A stretch of DNA of 64,000 bases, taken from the NCBI RefSeq assembly GCF_015223055.1, contig NZ_JADFBX010000001.1, positions 1-64,000 on the forward strand, read 5' to 3'. Source of the DNA: Pedobacter sp. MC2016-24 (GTDB taxonomy: Bacteria; Bacteroidota; Bacteroidia; Sphingobacteriales; Sphingobacteriaceae). Shown here piece by piece: positions 39,533-48,675 of the stretch; position 1 is the stretch's first letter, and the number at the start of each line of letters is the position of its first letter. Below the pieces are notes generated by a model. The model had not been told where the DNA came from. It did no database searches and saw nothing but the letters and a program-made list of their open reading frames with translations. Both the position numbers and the translations under genes were made by a program.

Positions 39533-40549
39533 TTAGAAAAGTTGTGTGAAATATTGGATTTTCTTCACAAAGTAAGCATAAACTATACTAGAAGGATATT
39601 GTCCCGTATGCTGTAAAAAAGGGATCTGCCTGATCGCTCTTTTTGCGGCGTTTTTTGGTATACCAATTACAAAATGATAGTGTGCTTTATTGATGGCCCA
39701 GGCAAATTCCGTTTTTCCTTGCAGCAAGAACCTGAACCAGGCAATGAAATCAAGTGACATCCTGATGAAAATCCGGAAGTAAGCATCTCCTGCAGGTAAA
39801 TTCTTTTGCATGATGATCAGATTGTTTCTGAAATTGAGATAGGCCTTATATGGATTATTCGCATCCAGCGTTCCACCTCCAACATGATACACTTCAGCTT
39901 CTGGGCAATAAACTACCTTATAGCCCAGATTTTTCAGTCGCCAACAAAGATCTATTTCTTCCATATGGGCGAAAAAATCAGGGTCTAAGCCTCCAATTTC
40001 TTTCCATTGTTTACTTTTAATGAAAAGTGCAGCCCCGCTGGCCCAGAAAACCTCTTTTTGATCATTGTACTGCCCTAAATCGGATTCTACCGTGTCAAAC
40101 AAACGCCCCCTGCAAAACGGATAGCCGTGTAGGTCAAGGTAGCCGCCCGCAGCGCCAGCGTATTCAAATTTACTTTTATCTTTCTGCCATTTGATTTTAG
40201 GTTGTGCAACAGCAATTAAAGGATCAGTTTCCATGAGATCGATCACAGGTTGTATCCAGTTTACCGGCACCTCAACATCAGAATTTAGCAAGACGTAGTA
40301 ATCTGCCTGCACTTGTTGGAGTATTTTGCGGTATCCCTCTGCAAAGCCATAATTGTGGTCATTGACGATCAATTTAACGTTAGGATAATGCTTGCGGACA
40401 AAATCTATAGAGTCATCAGTAGAGGCATTATCGCCTACAATTAACTGTAAATTATCATATTTGGACTGAACTACACCTGGTAAAAACTGTTCAAGCAAAG
40501 CCCTACCATTCCAATTCAAAATTACTACCGCTACACTTGGTGTCGTCAT
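39533..40549 (-). CDS. Family 2 glycosyltransferase
   Basis: 338 aa. GT-A fold: VAVVILNWNGRALLEQFLPG at the N-terminus, DNASTDDSIDFV (about 41-52), LLNSDVEVPVNW with the metal-binding NSD (about 89-91), and EEIDLCWRLKNLGYKVVY (about 190-207). A C-terminal hydrophobic segment (about 270-290) may attach to the membrane. Likely transfers a sugar to a lipid-linked or cell-surface glycan; donor and acceptor are unknown. It begins in the stop codon region of the lipid-A-type acyltransferase gene, so they are co-transcribed. Confidence 0.88.
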   Translation of the reverse strand: MTTPSVAVVILNWNGRALLEQFLPGVVQSKYDNLQLIVGDNASTDDSIDFVRKHYPNVKLIVNDHNYGFAEGYRKILQQVQADYYVLLNSDVEVPVNWIQPVIDLMETDPLIAVAQPKIKWQKDKSKFEYAGAAGGYLDLHGYPFCRGRLFDTVESDLGQYNDQKEVFWASGAALFIKSKQWKEIGGLDPDFFAHMEEIDLCWRLKNLGYKVVYCPEAEVYHVGGGTLDANNPYKAYLNFRNNLIIMQKNLPAGDAYFRIFIRMSLDFIAWFRFLLQGKTEFAWAINKAHYHFVIGIPKNAAKRAIRQIPFLQHTGQYPSSIVYAYFVKKIQYFTQLF

Positions 40550-41430
40550 TATCCTGCGTTATGTTGTTTATGTTTCCATCGCCTATGGCTCCATAGCCAG
40601 TAAGCAGGTTCTTGTTTTAATATGTTTTCCAGAAATGCAAATTGCATATTGGTAATCTGGTATTCCTGGGTACTTTTTGGATCCAGACACAAAGGAATGC
40701 AATCCACCTCATAATATCCTCTTTTAATGATGCGTGTACTGAAGTAAAAGACTGGCCTGTTGGTTTGCATGGCAATCTTTTCCAGCCCAAGCAGTACTGG
40801 CGTAGACTGGTTCATGAAATTTATCCAGTAATGGGCCTCGCTACCCACCGGGGTCTGGTCACCTGCAAAGCAAAACATTGTGGCTTCGTTCCGCGTGGAG
40901 GCTATTGCCCTTAGCGTCTGGCGCATGGATATAAAGTGGTTGCCGAAACGTGTACGGATCTTATAAAACCAATTTCCAAAAATCTGATTGTTTAAGGGCT
41001 TATAAATGACATATTCTGGTGCAGACAAATAGGTGCCTAAGGCAAGCATACAAAGCTCCCAGTTTCCATAGTGACCGGTACAGGCCAGCACACTTTTTCC
41101 TTCGCTGAAATAGCGTTCAACCTGATCCAGGTTGGTGAATTTGACCCGTCGCTGAAGTTCTGACTTCGAAATGGAAGCCATTTTAAGAATTTCCACAATC
41201 AGATCGCATAAGTACCTGAAGAATTTCTTCTCCAGCCAGATTATTTCGGATTTGGATTTCTCAGGAAAGGAATTGACTAAATTTTCGCGTACGATGTGTT
41301 TGCGGTATGGAAATATATAATATACGAGGTAATAACCCAAAGCTGCTATGGGATAAAGAAGCGATAGTGGCAATAGTGATAAAATGTTCAAAAAAAATAT
41401 TCCTATATAAGAAAAGCTTTTTTTTATCAT
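40549..41430 (-). CDS. LpxL/HtrB-family lysophospholipid acyltransferase
   Basis: About 293 aa from ATG at 41430. An upstream in-frame ATG at 41457 lies inside the TATGTTTG promoter box and would not be transcribed fully, so the shorter start is preferred. N-terminal membrane helix (IGIFFLNILSLLPLSLLYPIAALGYYLVYYIF). The HxxxxE motif is HYGNWE in ACTGHYGNWELCM (about residues 121-126 in this numbering). The family adds secondary acyl chains to lipid A or related lipids. The GT2 gene follows in the same operon, suggesting cell-envelope lipid or glycan assembly. Confidence 0.88.
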   Translation of the reverse strand: MIKKSFSYIGIFFLNILSLLPLSLLYPIAALGYYLVYYIFPYRKHIVRENLVNSFPEKSKSEIIWLEKKFFRYLCDLIVEILKMASISKSELQRRVKFTNLDQVERYFSEGKSVLACTGHYGNWELCMLALGTYLSAPEYVIYKPLNNQIFGNWFYKIRTRFGNHFISMRQTLRAIASTRNEATMFCFAGDQTPVGSEAHYWINFMNQSTPVLLGLEKIAMQTNRPVFYFSTRIIKRGYYEVDCIPLCLDPKSTQEYQITNMQFAFLENILKQEPAYWLWSHRRWKHKQHNAG

Positions 41431-41450
41431 TAATTTGGCGAATTGGAATG

Positions 41451-41458
41451 CAAACATA
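41451..41458 (-). promoter_or_regulatory. Putative -7 box (TATGTTTG) of the acyltransferase gene
   Basis: Exact TAnnTTTG match on the minus strand, 20 nt before the ATG at 41430. The upstream ATG at 41457 is within it. Confidence 0.45.
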
Positions 41459-41467
41459 AATTATCAG

Positions 41468-42079
41468 ATGCAAAGTTCAGCTATATTTCCTCTTTTTTAT
41501 CTTCCCCCTGTCAGTTATTTTTCTGGTTTAAAAGCTTTTAATTACGATTTTTTACTGGAGCGGGAAGAGCATTTTCCGAAACAAACCTATCGAAACCGTG
41601 CAAGAATCTATTCTCCAAATGGAGATCTTGACTTAATTATTCCTGTTATCAGGGGTTCTAAAGTACATACCAAGATTAAAGACGTGAAAATAAGCAACGA
41701 TTTTAACTGGCAACGGCTGCATTGGAAGAGCTTTGAGAGCTGCTATCGCAATTCTGCTTACTTTGAATATTATGAAGATGAATTTGCTCAATTTTACCGT
41801 AAAAAGTACGAGTGGTTGTTTGAGTATAACATTGAGCTTCTAAACTGGTTGTTTAAGCAGTTGAAAACAGAAATTGCACCGGTATTTACAACAGCATACG
41901 TTAAAGATATAAGTGCTGATCTGGATTTCAGATCTAAAATTCATTTCAAAAAACCAGTTGTTGAGGTGGATTTAAAACCTTATTTTCAGGTGTTTGATGA
42001 TCGTTTTGGGTTTAAGACAAACCTAAGCATTGTAGATTTGTTATTTAATCAGGGACCACAAGCCAGGTCTTATATTTGA
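41468..42079 (+). CDS. WbqC-like family protein
   Basis: About 203 aa from ATG at 41468 (MQSSAIFPLFYLPPVSYF); an 11-codon upstream extension reads through the divergent promoter region and is unlikely. The sequence has the WbqC-type pattern of FPQTYRNRARIYSPNG..LTIPV-like strands (here FPKQTYRNRARIYSPNGDLDLIIPV), then WQRLHWKSFESCYRNSAYFEYYED. WbqC proteins occur in O-antigen and polysaccharide clusters. The exact reaction is not established. The gene is followed by corA after 4 nt, with a -7 box in its last codons. Confidence 0.85.
   Translation: MQSSAIFPLFYLPPVSYFSGLKAFNYDFLLEREEHFPKQTYRNRARIYSPNGDLDLIIPVIRGSKVHTKIKDVKISNDFNWQRLHWKSFESCYRNSAYFEYYEDEFAQFYRKKYEWLFEYNIELLNWLFKQLKTEIAPVFTTAYVKDISADLDFRSKIHFKKPVVEVDLKPYFQVFDDRFGFKTNLSIVDLLFNQGPQARSYI
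42071..42078 (+). promoter_or_regulatory. Putative -7 box (TATATTTG) 5 nt before corA
   Basis: Exact TAnnTTTG match located in the last codons of the WbqC-like gene. The corA ATG at 42084 follows after 5 nt. It could give corA its own leaderless transcript, although coding constraint makes chance possible. Confidence 0.35.
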
Positions 42080-42083
42080 TGAT

Positions 42084-43205
42084 ATGGGGAAACCAGCACC
42101 ACGTAAACGCAAGCATAACAAACGCTATTCTTTGCCGGCAGCGGGTACCAGTCCCGGAAGTGTATTTATTGATGAAAACGCATTAAAGCCACGTATAAAT
42201 TTATACAAGTACAATGCGGATACTTACGAAGTAGCGGAACTGACAAGCATCAATAATTTATCAAAGCTGATTTCAGATCATGATTTTACGTATTGGGTAG
42301 AGATTAAAGGTTTCAACTCTCCGGCACTTTTTGAAAGTTTAAGCAAAGATTTTTCAATCAGCCGGTTGGTTTTGGAAGACATTACCAGTACATATCAAAG
42401 ACCAAAGCTGGAAGAGTATGACGATTATGATTTTGCGGTAAGCCGTATGCTCCATTTTGACGAACAGAAAAATATGGACAACGACCAGGTTTCGTTCATT
42501 TTGAAGAAACAGGTATTGTTTACTTTTCAGGAGAGCTATGACGATTGCCTCGGGCCGGTGCGGACGCGTTTAAAAGTTGGTAAGGGAAATATCAGGACTG
42601 CCGGCAGCAGTTATCTGATGTATGCCCTTATGGACATTATTGTGGATACCTATTTTGAAATATTAGGTTCCTGGGGAGAGGAGTTAGACTTAATTGAAGA
42701 TCGTTTGTTCGATAAGCCAGACAAGAGCATTATGTTCGATACACAACTCGTTAAACGCAATCTAATCGGGGTAAGGAGGGTGGTATGGCCGGAACGCGAT
42801 AAACTGAACGATATGCTTAGAAGTGATAGCCGCCTGATCACAGACGAAACTAAAATGTACATCAGGGATGCTTACGACCACTGTATCCAGATTATAGATA
42901 TTGTAGAGTCTTTAAAGGAAATTTCAGCCAGTAATATCGATATGTATCTTTCCATCATCAGTAATCGGATGAATGAAATCATGAAAGTGCTGACAATCAT
43001 TTCATCTATTTTTATTCCGCTCACGTTTATTGCGGGTATTTATGGGATGAACTTTGCGCAACAGGACCCAAAGACAGGAAAGATCCTACCCATGAATATG
43101 CCAGAACTGTATCAGGCTCATGGATATTTATATACCATGATTGGTATGGCCATAATCGCAGTTTTACAAATCATCTATTTCTGGAGAAAAGGATGGTTTA
43201 AATAG
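42084..43205 (+). CDS. corA: CorA-family magnesium/cobalt transporter
   Basis: 373 aa. Large cytoplasmic N-terminal domain, then two C-terminal membrane helices. The signature YGMNF is in IAGIYGMNFAQQDP (near residue 325), and helix 2 is YLYTMIGMAIIAVLQIIYFW. A basic N-terminus (KPAPRKRKHNKR) is notable. The pentameric channel imports Mg2+ (or Co2+/Ni2+). It is immediately followed by mgtE, so this organism encodes both major Mg2+ uptake types together. Confidence 0.95.
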   Translation: MGKPAPRKRKHNKRYSLPAAGTSPGSVFIDENALKPRINLYKYNADTYEVAELTSINNLSKLISDHDFTYWVEIKGFNSPALFESLSKDFSISRLVLEDITSTYQRPKLEEYDDYDFAVSRMLHFDEQKNMDNDQVSFILKKQVLFTFQESYDDCLGPVRTRLKVGKGNIRTAGSSYLMYALMDIIVDTYFEILGSWGEELDLIEDRLFDKPDKSIMFDTQLVKRNLIGVRRVVWPERDKLNDMLRSDSRLITDETKMYIRDAYDHCIQIIDIVESLKEISASNIDMYLSIISNRMNEIMKVLTIISSIFIPLTFIAGIYGMNFAQQDPKTGKILPMNMPELYQAHGYLYTMIGMAIIAVLQIIYFWRKGWFK

Positions 43206-43217
43206 CGCTGAATATGT

Positions 43218-43225
43218 TACCTTTG
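43218..43225 (+). promoter_or_regulatory. Putative -7 box (TACCTTTG) 7 nt before mgtE
   Basis: Exact TAnnTTTG match in the 27-bp corA-mgtE gap. The mgtE ATG at 43233 follows after 7 nt, so mgtE may have its own near-leaderless promoter. Confidence 0.5.
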
Positions 43226-43232
43226 AGATCTC

Positions 43233-44582
43233 ATGCAATCTTTCGACCTAGACAGGACAGATGTATCTAAAATAAAACTTGCCTTAGCTGGTGGTGACGA
43301 ACAGCTCAAGATTATTCTTGAGGAATATCACGCGTCCGAAATTGCCATTCTTTTCGAGAGTTTAAATAAGGAAGACAAACAACGAATCATCAACCTTTTG
43401 TCTGTTGAAATCGCCTCTGAAGTGATTTCGGAGATGCACGAGGAATCGCATCCTGAAGAATTACTATTGCAATTGCATCCCGATCGCAGGACCGAGATTG
43501 TGGAGGAGTTGGATTATGATGATGCAACAGATATCATCTCTCAACTGGAAGAACATGAGCAAAAGGAAATTCTTGGCGATCTGAGCGAAGATGATGCTTC
43601 CAATATCCGAAACCTGCTTAGTTACGATGAGGAAACAGCGGGTGGTTTGATGAATACGGAGTTTATCCGGGTGAACATCAACATGACCAAGAAGGATGCA
43701 ATCGAAGAAATCATTCGGCAAAGCGAAGAAATTGAGGAATTTTACACCATTTTTGTCATAGACAACGACAATGTTTTTAAGGGTATTGTATCACTTAAAG
43801 ACATCATTAAGGCGAAAGGTAATGTGCTCATTACGGAATTGGTTAAAGCAGAGGTAGCCTGGGTTACTCCAGATACCGATCAGGAAGAAGTTGCACGTTT
43901 AATTTCTCAATACAACATCACAAGTATTCCGGTAGTTGACAATGACATGAAGCTTCTGGGACGTGTTACTTTTGATGATGTTATTGATGTACTTGAAGAC
44001 GAAAATACAGAGGACATTTTAAAGATCTCTGGTGTATCTGAAGATGAGGAGCTGAGCGGAAATTGGGTTGAAGCTGTAAAATCGCGTCTTCCATGGCTGG
44101 TGTTAAATCTGGGCACCGCCTTTTTAGCTTCGGCAGTGGTACGGCATTATGAGCCTATTTTAAAGCAAATAGCTATTCTTTCTGCTTATATGACCATTAT
44201 TGCTGGTATGGGTGGCAATGCGGCTACACAGGCGCTCGCAGTTACGGTACGTCGTATCTCTTTGTACGATCTGACGGATAACCAGGCCTACCGCGCTGTT
44301 TTAAAGGAGTTTACTGTTGGTTTAATTAACGGGGCTGTAACCGGTCTGATTGTATTCGTTTTTGCACTATTTTTTGATTCAAATCCATTACTGGGCGCTG
44401 TTATTTTTATGGCTATGACCGGCAATTTACTAATCGCGGGTGTGACAGGAGCGGGGATCCCGTTGATTCTCAAAAGGGTAGGAATAGATCCTGCAATTGC
44501 ATCCTCTATCATCATTACCACATTTACAGATGTTTTTGGATTTTTACTCTTATTGGGGCTGGCTAGTAAATTATTGCTTTAA
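43233..44582 (+). CDS. mgtE: MgtE-family magnesium transporter
   Basis: 449 aa. An MgtE_N superhelical domain (about residues 1-125) has the acidic repeats typical of Mg2+ sensing (SEDDASNIRNLLSYDEETAGGLM), then two CBS domains (about 135-250), then five membrane helices. The GNAATQALAVTVRR motif is at about 330. The cytoplasmic domains gate the channel with cytosolic Mg2+. It follows corA; the shared promoters are described separately. Terminator at 44593-44623. Confidence 0.96.
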   Translation: MQSFDLDRTDVSKIKLALAGGDEQLKIILEEYHASEIAILFESLNKEDKQRIINLLSVEIASEVISEMHEESHPEELLLQLHPDRRTEIVEELDYDDATDIISQLEEHEQKEILGDLSEDDASNIRNLLSYDEETAGGLMNTEFIRVNINMTKKDAIEEIIRQSEEIEEFYTIFVIDNDNVFKGIVSLKDIIKAKGNVLITELVKAEVAWVTPDTDQEEVARLISQYNITSIPVVDNDMKLLGRVTFDDVIDVLEDENTEDILKISGVSEDEELSGNWVEAVKSRLPWLVLNLGTAFLASAVVRHYEPILKQIAILSAYMTIIAGMGGNAATQALAVTVRRISLYDLTDNQAYRAVLKEFTVGLINGAVTGLIVFVFALFFDSNPLLGAVIFMAMTGNLLIAGVTGAGIPLILKRVGIDPAIASSIIITTFTDVFGFLLLLGLASKLLL

Positions 44583-44592
44583 TTCCATAAAA

Positions 44593-44623
44593 AAAGTCTT
44601 CCGATTTCTATTCAGAAGACTTT
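44593..44623. terminator. Bidirectional terminator between mgtE and ohr
   Basis: A 9-bp stem AAAGTCTTC/GAAGACTTT (44593-44601 with 44615-44623) with a 13-nt loop. The minus-strand product ends in a T-run, so it best serves the ohr side, while mgtE ends 11 bp before it. Confidence 0.75.
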
Positions 44624-44637
44624 AATATCCTATTTAA

Positions 44638-45048
44638 TTAAATTGCTGTAACCCGTGTCTCGATATTTCCTTTTGTTGCTTTGGAATATGGGCAGGCACG
44701 ATGTGCTTTATCAGCTAGTTTTTGTGCTTCATCTAATGAAATACCAGGAATATGTACATCCAGATCTGCAGACAATACAAACGCATTTCCATCCTTATTA
44801 AAAGATACGTGCACATTTACTGTTGCCTCAGTTGTATCTACACCATCATGTTGGGCAACAGAGCCAAGCGCACCTAAATAACAAGGTCCCCATGCTGCTG
44901 CAAAAAGTTGTTCAGGATTGGTAGAGCCACCTTGACCACCCATCTCTTTCGGTTTTCTTAAATCAAATTCAATGATTCCATCACTAGACTTGATATGTCC
45001 GTCGCGTCCACCAGTGGCTGTAACTGACGCTGTATATAATTTTTCCAT
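44638..45048 (-). CDS. Organic hydroperoxide resistance protein (Ohr/OsmC)
   Basis: 136 aa, with the Ohr pair of catalytic Cys: Cys56 in AAWGPCYLGAL and Cys119 in AHRACPYSKAT. The NPEQLFAAAW segment and the YTASVTATGGRDG N-terminus also match. Ohr reduces organic hydroperoxides with lipoamide-type thiols. It stands alone, with a terminator downstream. No OhrR regulator gene is adjacent, so control comes from elsewhere or from constitutive expression. Confidence 0.94.
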   Translation of the reverse strand: MEKLYTASVTATGGRDGHIKSSDGIIEFDLRKPKEMGGQGGSTNPEQLFAAAWGPCYLGALGSVAQHDGVDTTEATVNVHVSFNKDGNAFVLSADLDVHIPGISLDEAQKLADKAHRACPYSKATKGNIETRVTAI

Positions 45049-45094
45049 AATGTTATTTTAATATGTATAACAACAGTTTTAACCTGAGAAGGTT

Positions 45095-47248
45095 TTAAAT
45101 TTTAATTTTCTCAGACAATTTAAAAATGTCATAAGCTACCTTTTGCAGTGAGTCAAATTGTTCAGAAATGGAGGCTTCGCCCGTTTGTCCACTCGTAATT
45201 TCAGCAGATCTGATTAATGGAACATTACTGGTTAATCCTTTGTTGCTTTGTAGGTTATCAATAGAAAGGTTGAACAAGTATATGGTGTTTTGAACAACCG
45301 GTTTAAGGGTTTCGTAATTGGAAACCGAAAAATCATGTTCTTTTTTATACAAAGACAAAGAAGCAATATAAGACGAAAAAAGATGGTTTAGCGCCGTGAA
45401 CTGATGGAGTTCTGTCATCAGTACCTGCTTGCTTTTTGGCTCGGAAAACATGCGCTGAAACATTGAAGCAAGATTAGCCGTGGTTACGTAAACTTCTTTT
45501 CTTGCAACTTTGTAATTGGTTAGGTTGTGGACCTGTTCTGCATAGAGATAAGTGACCTCTTCAAAATACCTCATATTTGCTTTCAGCATATCCAGCATAG
45601 CCTCTTTGAGTTTTTCGTATTCCCAATTTGGGAATAAGGAGTAACTTGCTAAAATGGCAATTCCAGAACCGATTAGTGTATCATAAATACGTTCCCTGGC
45701 TATAGATAAGCTTCCCATTCCGAGGAAGTCAAATAAAACTAAAATATAAGGGGTCATGAAAAGCACACTGACGACGTAGTTTTTACGTTGGAAACTGTAA
45801 CTTCCAATCATGCAGATCAGTAAAATGAAGAATAATGTATGTTTATCGTGGATATAGACCAGAATGCCCATGCCGACAAAAGCGCCGACGACTGTACCTA
45901 TGATGCGCTCATAGTTTCTTTTTTTGGTGAGGCTAAAGCCCGGCTTGGAGATGACCAATATGGTAAGCAGGATCCAGTAGCTGTGAGAAAAGCTGAGGGA
46001 TTTCGCGACAATGAAGCCGATAAGCATCACAATAGCTACGCGTAACGAGTGCCTGAAGGTTGAGGAGCTAAAAGTTATGTTTTCGTAGAGTAGTTTAATA
46101 TCGATATTCTGCCGGGTAATGAAACGCTCCACTTCGATCTCCCTGGGTTTTAAATTCTTCTTTTCCTTTTTGTTGAAGTAACCATTGATGGTTTTAACCC
46201 GGGCCAGAATATTCTCAATATTGACTTCAATATTTTTTAAAGCAATGATACCTAATGTATTGTATTTTCCATCTGTATTGTTGCTTTCTAAATTTGTGAT
46301 CTCATTCCTCAGTCTCTCTACGTCTTCGATCAGCGAAGTCGGTGGGCGAGGGGTGCCTCCCGTTTTTAAGGAAAATGCAATCTCATCAAGTTCGTCCGCT
46401 ATTTTTATAATTACGGATTCGTAATTAGATAAAATTCCTGACGAATCAAACTGCTGATGTAAATTATCGTAATTGTAATAGGTTGACATCACTTGTTCAA
46501 ACAAATCAACCATATCTACAAATACCAATAATAAAAAACGGCCTTCTGGCGTAGAATCCCGAACAATTTCTCTGGTCTTAAATAAAACTTCCCGAACCGC
46601 ATCCTGCTTTTCATGAACTAGTACCTGTAATTGCAGTAAATCCGCATAATTTTGGTCGTAGTTTATATTTTTATGGTAGAATTTGGCTTTGGCACGTAAA
46701 AAAAGTCCGACTTCGTGTATGGAATCGCTCAATGTCTGTTGTACAAGGCGATAAGGTCGGATCCGATAGAAAAAATAACTCAATGAGGTATACCATAAGC
46801 TTCCCGCAAGTATCAATCCAGACGAAATCAATACTTCATTCCATGGTCTGACATCATCGATACTCAGTACCATGATCAATAATGAGGCGGTGCCAATTGC
46901 AGCAGCTCTGGTACCGTAAACGAAAAACATAGAAAATACGATACTGAACAGTACAATCAATGTTCCTGTAAAGTAAACATTGCTGTTTGTTAAACCGACC
47001 ACTATAAATATGAGCGTGATTAATGCAGTTGTTATGAGCATTGCATTTCTGCGGTGAACAATTGGGCCTGGGGTATCCACAACGCTGACACACAAAGCAC
47101 CCAGCGATAAAGTCATACCATACTGAAGCATACTGAATTGCGCGAGTATTAAGGACGGACAAAGTACACCAAGTGTAATGCGGAGTCCATCAGCAAAATA
47201 CGTACTTAATAAAAAATCGTGTATATTTCTGATTGGACGATGAAGCAT
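45095..47248 (-). CDS. FUSC-family membrane protein (YccS-like transporter)
   Basis: 717 aa. Two sets of membrane helices (about residues 20-165 and 400-520) flank a cytoplasmic domain and are followed by a C-terminal soluble helical part. The FUSC markers are in GIILVISKPGFSLTKKRNYERIIGTVVGAFVG (here WILLTILVISKPGFSLTKKRNYERI, about 430-455). FUSC proteins are aromatic-acid or other small-molecule efflux-type proteins of mostly unknown substrate. It lies 197 bp downstream of the first TPR gene on the same strand, so it likely has its own promoter. Confidence 0.85.
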   Translation of the reverse strand: MLHRPIRNIHDFLLSTYFADGLRITLGVLCPSLILAQFSMLQYGMTLSLGALCVSVVDTPGPIVHRRNAMLITTALITLIFIVVGLTNSNVYFTGTLIVLFSIVFSMFFVYGTRAAAIGTASLLIMVLSIDDVRPWNEVLISSGLILAGSLWYTSLSYFFYRIRPYRLVQQTLSDSIHEVGLFLRAKAKFYHKNINYDQNYADLLQLQVLVHEKQDAVREVLFKTREIVRDSTPEGRFLLLVFVDMVDLFEQVMSTYYNYDNLHQQFDSSGILSNYESVIIKIADELDEIAFSLKTGGTPRPPTSLIEDVERLRNEITNLESNNTDGKYNTLGIIALKNIEVNIENILARVKTINGYFNKKEKKNLKPREIEVERFITRQNIDIKLLYENITFSSSTFRHSLRVAIVMLIGFIVAKSLSFSHSYWILLTILVISKPGFSLTKKRNYERIIGTVVGAFVGMGILVYIHDKHTLFFILLICMIGSYSFQRKNYVVSVLFMTPYILVLFDFLGMGSLSIARERIYDTLIGSGIAILASYSLFPNWEYEKLKEAMLDMLKANMRYFEEVTYLYAEQVHNLTNYKVARKEVYVTTANLASMFQRMFSEPKSKQVLMTELHQFTALNHLFSSYIASLSLYKKEHDFSVSNYETLKPVVQNTIYLFNLSIDNLQSNKGLTSNVPLIRSAEITSGQTGEASISEQFDSLQKVAYDIFKLSEKIKI

Positions 47249-47445
47249 GCTGTAAATTTAGAATAACGCTATTCAAATGTTGTACCGTTTAAAGCATCAA
47301 TATAAGATTTTATAATTGTTTAATCTATTCACAATTTATAATTTAAACAGGAAATATGTAATTATATAATAATTGTGTTATAATTAATATTATGTTAAGT
47401 AACGAATTGTAACATACCTTATCTTTTCTTTTCAAAGCGTTAATT

Positions 47446-48591
47446 TTAAAACTCCTCCAGTTTCCCTTTTAGGTCTTGTACCTTATCTAATCTGTTTTTA
47501 CGGGTGTAAATATCGATCAGCAACTGAACTGTAGATTTGTCATTCTGATTGATCTCATGCGCTTGTAGTAAGGCCATTTCTGCACGGTTAATGAATGCAC
47601 TGTATTTTTGTTTATTGTCTTTCTTATTGGATTTAAGCGATTCATTTGCTGAATTGATGTAAACCACACCAAGTTGATATAATGCATCGAAATAATTTTC
47701 GTCTAATTTTAACGCTCGGTTGTAAGCCAATTCCGCTGTACTGTAGTTTGTTTTATTTTGCTGAAGATATCCATATAGATAATAAAGCAATTTATTTCCT
47801 GTTTCAACTTTAAGCGTAGATTCAATAACCTGAGCAGCTTCGGTATATTTTTCGTTATCAAGTAACAGATTGATATAATCGTTAGTTAAATATACATTAT
47901 ATGGATTTGCCTTAATCCCGTCTTCAAGGGTTCTAATGGCCAGATCGTGCTCGAATTTTGAGCTGTAAATGTCAGCCATATTTTGAAACACGATTGGATT
48001 TTTTATGCCGTTTTCCTTGGCTCTTTTAAAATAGATCAGGGATTTATCGAACGACTGTATGTTTTGAGCAGCCAGCGCTGTATTGATTGCTAAAGTTGTG
48101 TCTTTTGGGAAATAATCGCTCACCTGGGCAAGCAAATCAAATGCTGCCGCAAAATCACTGTTTGCGTAGGCTTTATTTCCTTTTCTTTGTTTTACGATAT
48201 TTATATTATATGAAGACGCTTCAATCAACCGATAATTTGCTTGGAATTTATCGAGTTTTTTTGCAGAATCAATGGCTTCTGTTGCCAGTGTATAATACCT
48301 GTCTGCATTTGAATCATTGGGATCTATAATTGCAACATAAGAGCTTAAATAGCCTTTTAGCGCCCAGGTTTCAGGCCATTTTCCTGTTTTTTTATCTTTC
48401 TGAGCCGCTTCACTTGCTTTAATCCCCTCTCCTAGTATGTCGAGTTGTTTTTTGACATCCTGTTTGAGGTTGATTGCAACCTGTAATTTACCAACGCTAT
48501 TTTTGGCAATTTGGAGCTGACTTTTTTGTGCAAGAGCTACGTGACCACTTAATGAAACCAGGAAAATACTACTAAAAATTATCTTACGCAT
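47446..48591 (-). CDS. Exported TPR protein (paralog 1)
   Basis: 381 aa with a Sec signal (about 1-22, VALAQ). Helical repeats fill the rest, with several TPR-like units, for example ALAAQNIQSFDKSLIYFKRAKENG and ELAYNRALKLDENYFDALYQLGVVY. The N-terminal part parallels the next TPR gene (48676-49749): both have the W(S/A)L-type region KGYLSSYVAIIDPNDS / RALFASRIALVDSVDQ. TPR proteins make protein-protein contacts in the periplasm; the partner is unknown. A -7 box TAAGTTTG (48609-48616) lies before the start. No enzyme motif was seen. Confidence 0.82.
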   Translation of the reverse strand: MRKIIFSSIFLVSLSGHVALAQKSQLQIAKNSVGKLQVAINLKQDVKKQLDILGEGIKASEAAQKDKKTGKWPETWALKGYLSSYVAIIDPNDSNADRYYTLATEAIDSAKKLDKFQANYRLIEASSYNINIVKQRKGNKAYANSDFAAAFDLLAQVSDYFPKDTTLAINTALAAQNIQSFDKSLIYFKRAKENGIKNPIVFQNMADIYSSKFEHDLAIRTLEDGIKANPYNVYLTNDYINLLLDNEKYTEAAQVIESTLKVETGNKLLYYLYGYLQQNKTNYSTAELAYNRALKLDENYFDALYQLGVVYINSANESLKSNKKDNKQKYSAFINRAEMALLQAHEINQNDKSTVQLLIDIYTRKNRLDKVQDLKGKLEEF

Positions 48592-48608
48592 ATAAAAACA
48601 TCTTCCTA

Positions 48609-48616
48609 CAAACTTA
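48609..48616 (-). promoter_or_regulatory. Putative -7 box (TAAGTTTG) of TPR gene 1
   Basis: Exact TAnnTTTG match on the minus strand, 17 nt before the start of the 47446-48591 gene and directly after the upstream terminator. Confidence 0.45.
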
Positions 48617-48620
48617 TATA

Positions 48621-48655
48621 AAAAAAAAGAGGGATAAAAATTACCCCTCTTTTTT
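48621..48655 (-). terminator. Terminator after TPR gene 2
   Basis: An 11-bp stem (AAAAAAGAGGG / CCCTCTTTTTT; 48623-48633 with 48645-48655). On the minus strand it ends in a long T-run just after the stop of the 48676-49749 gene. Confidence 0.85.
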
Positions 48656-48675
48656 AAGCTTAAAATGAACGAATA

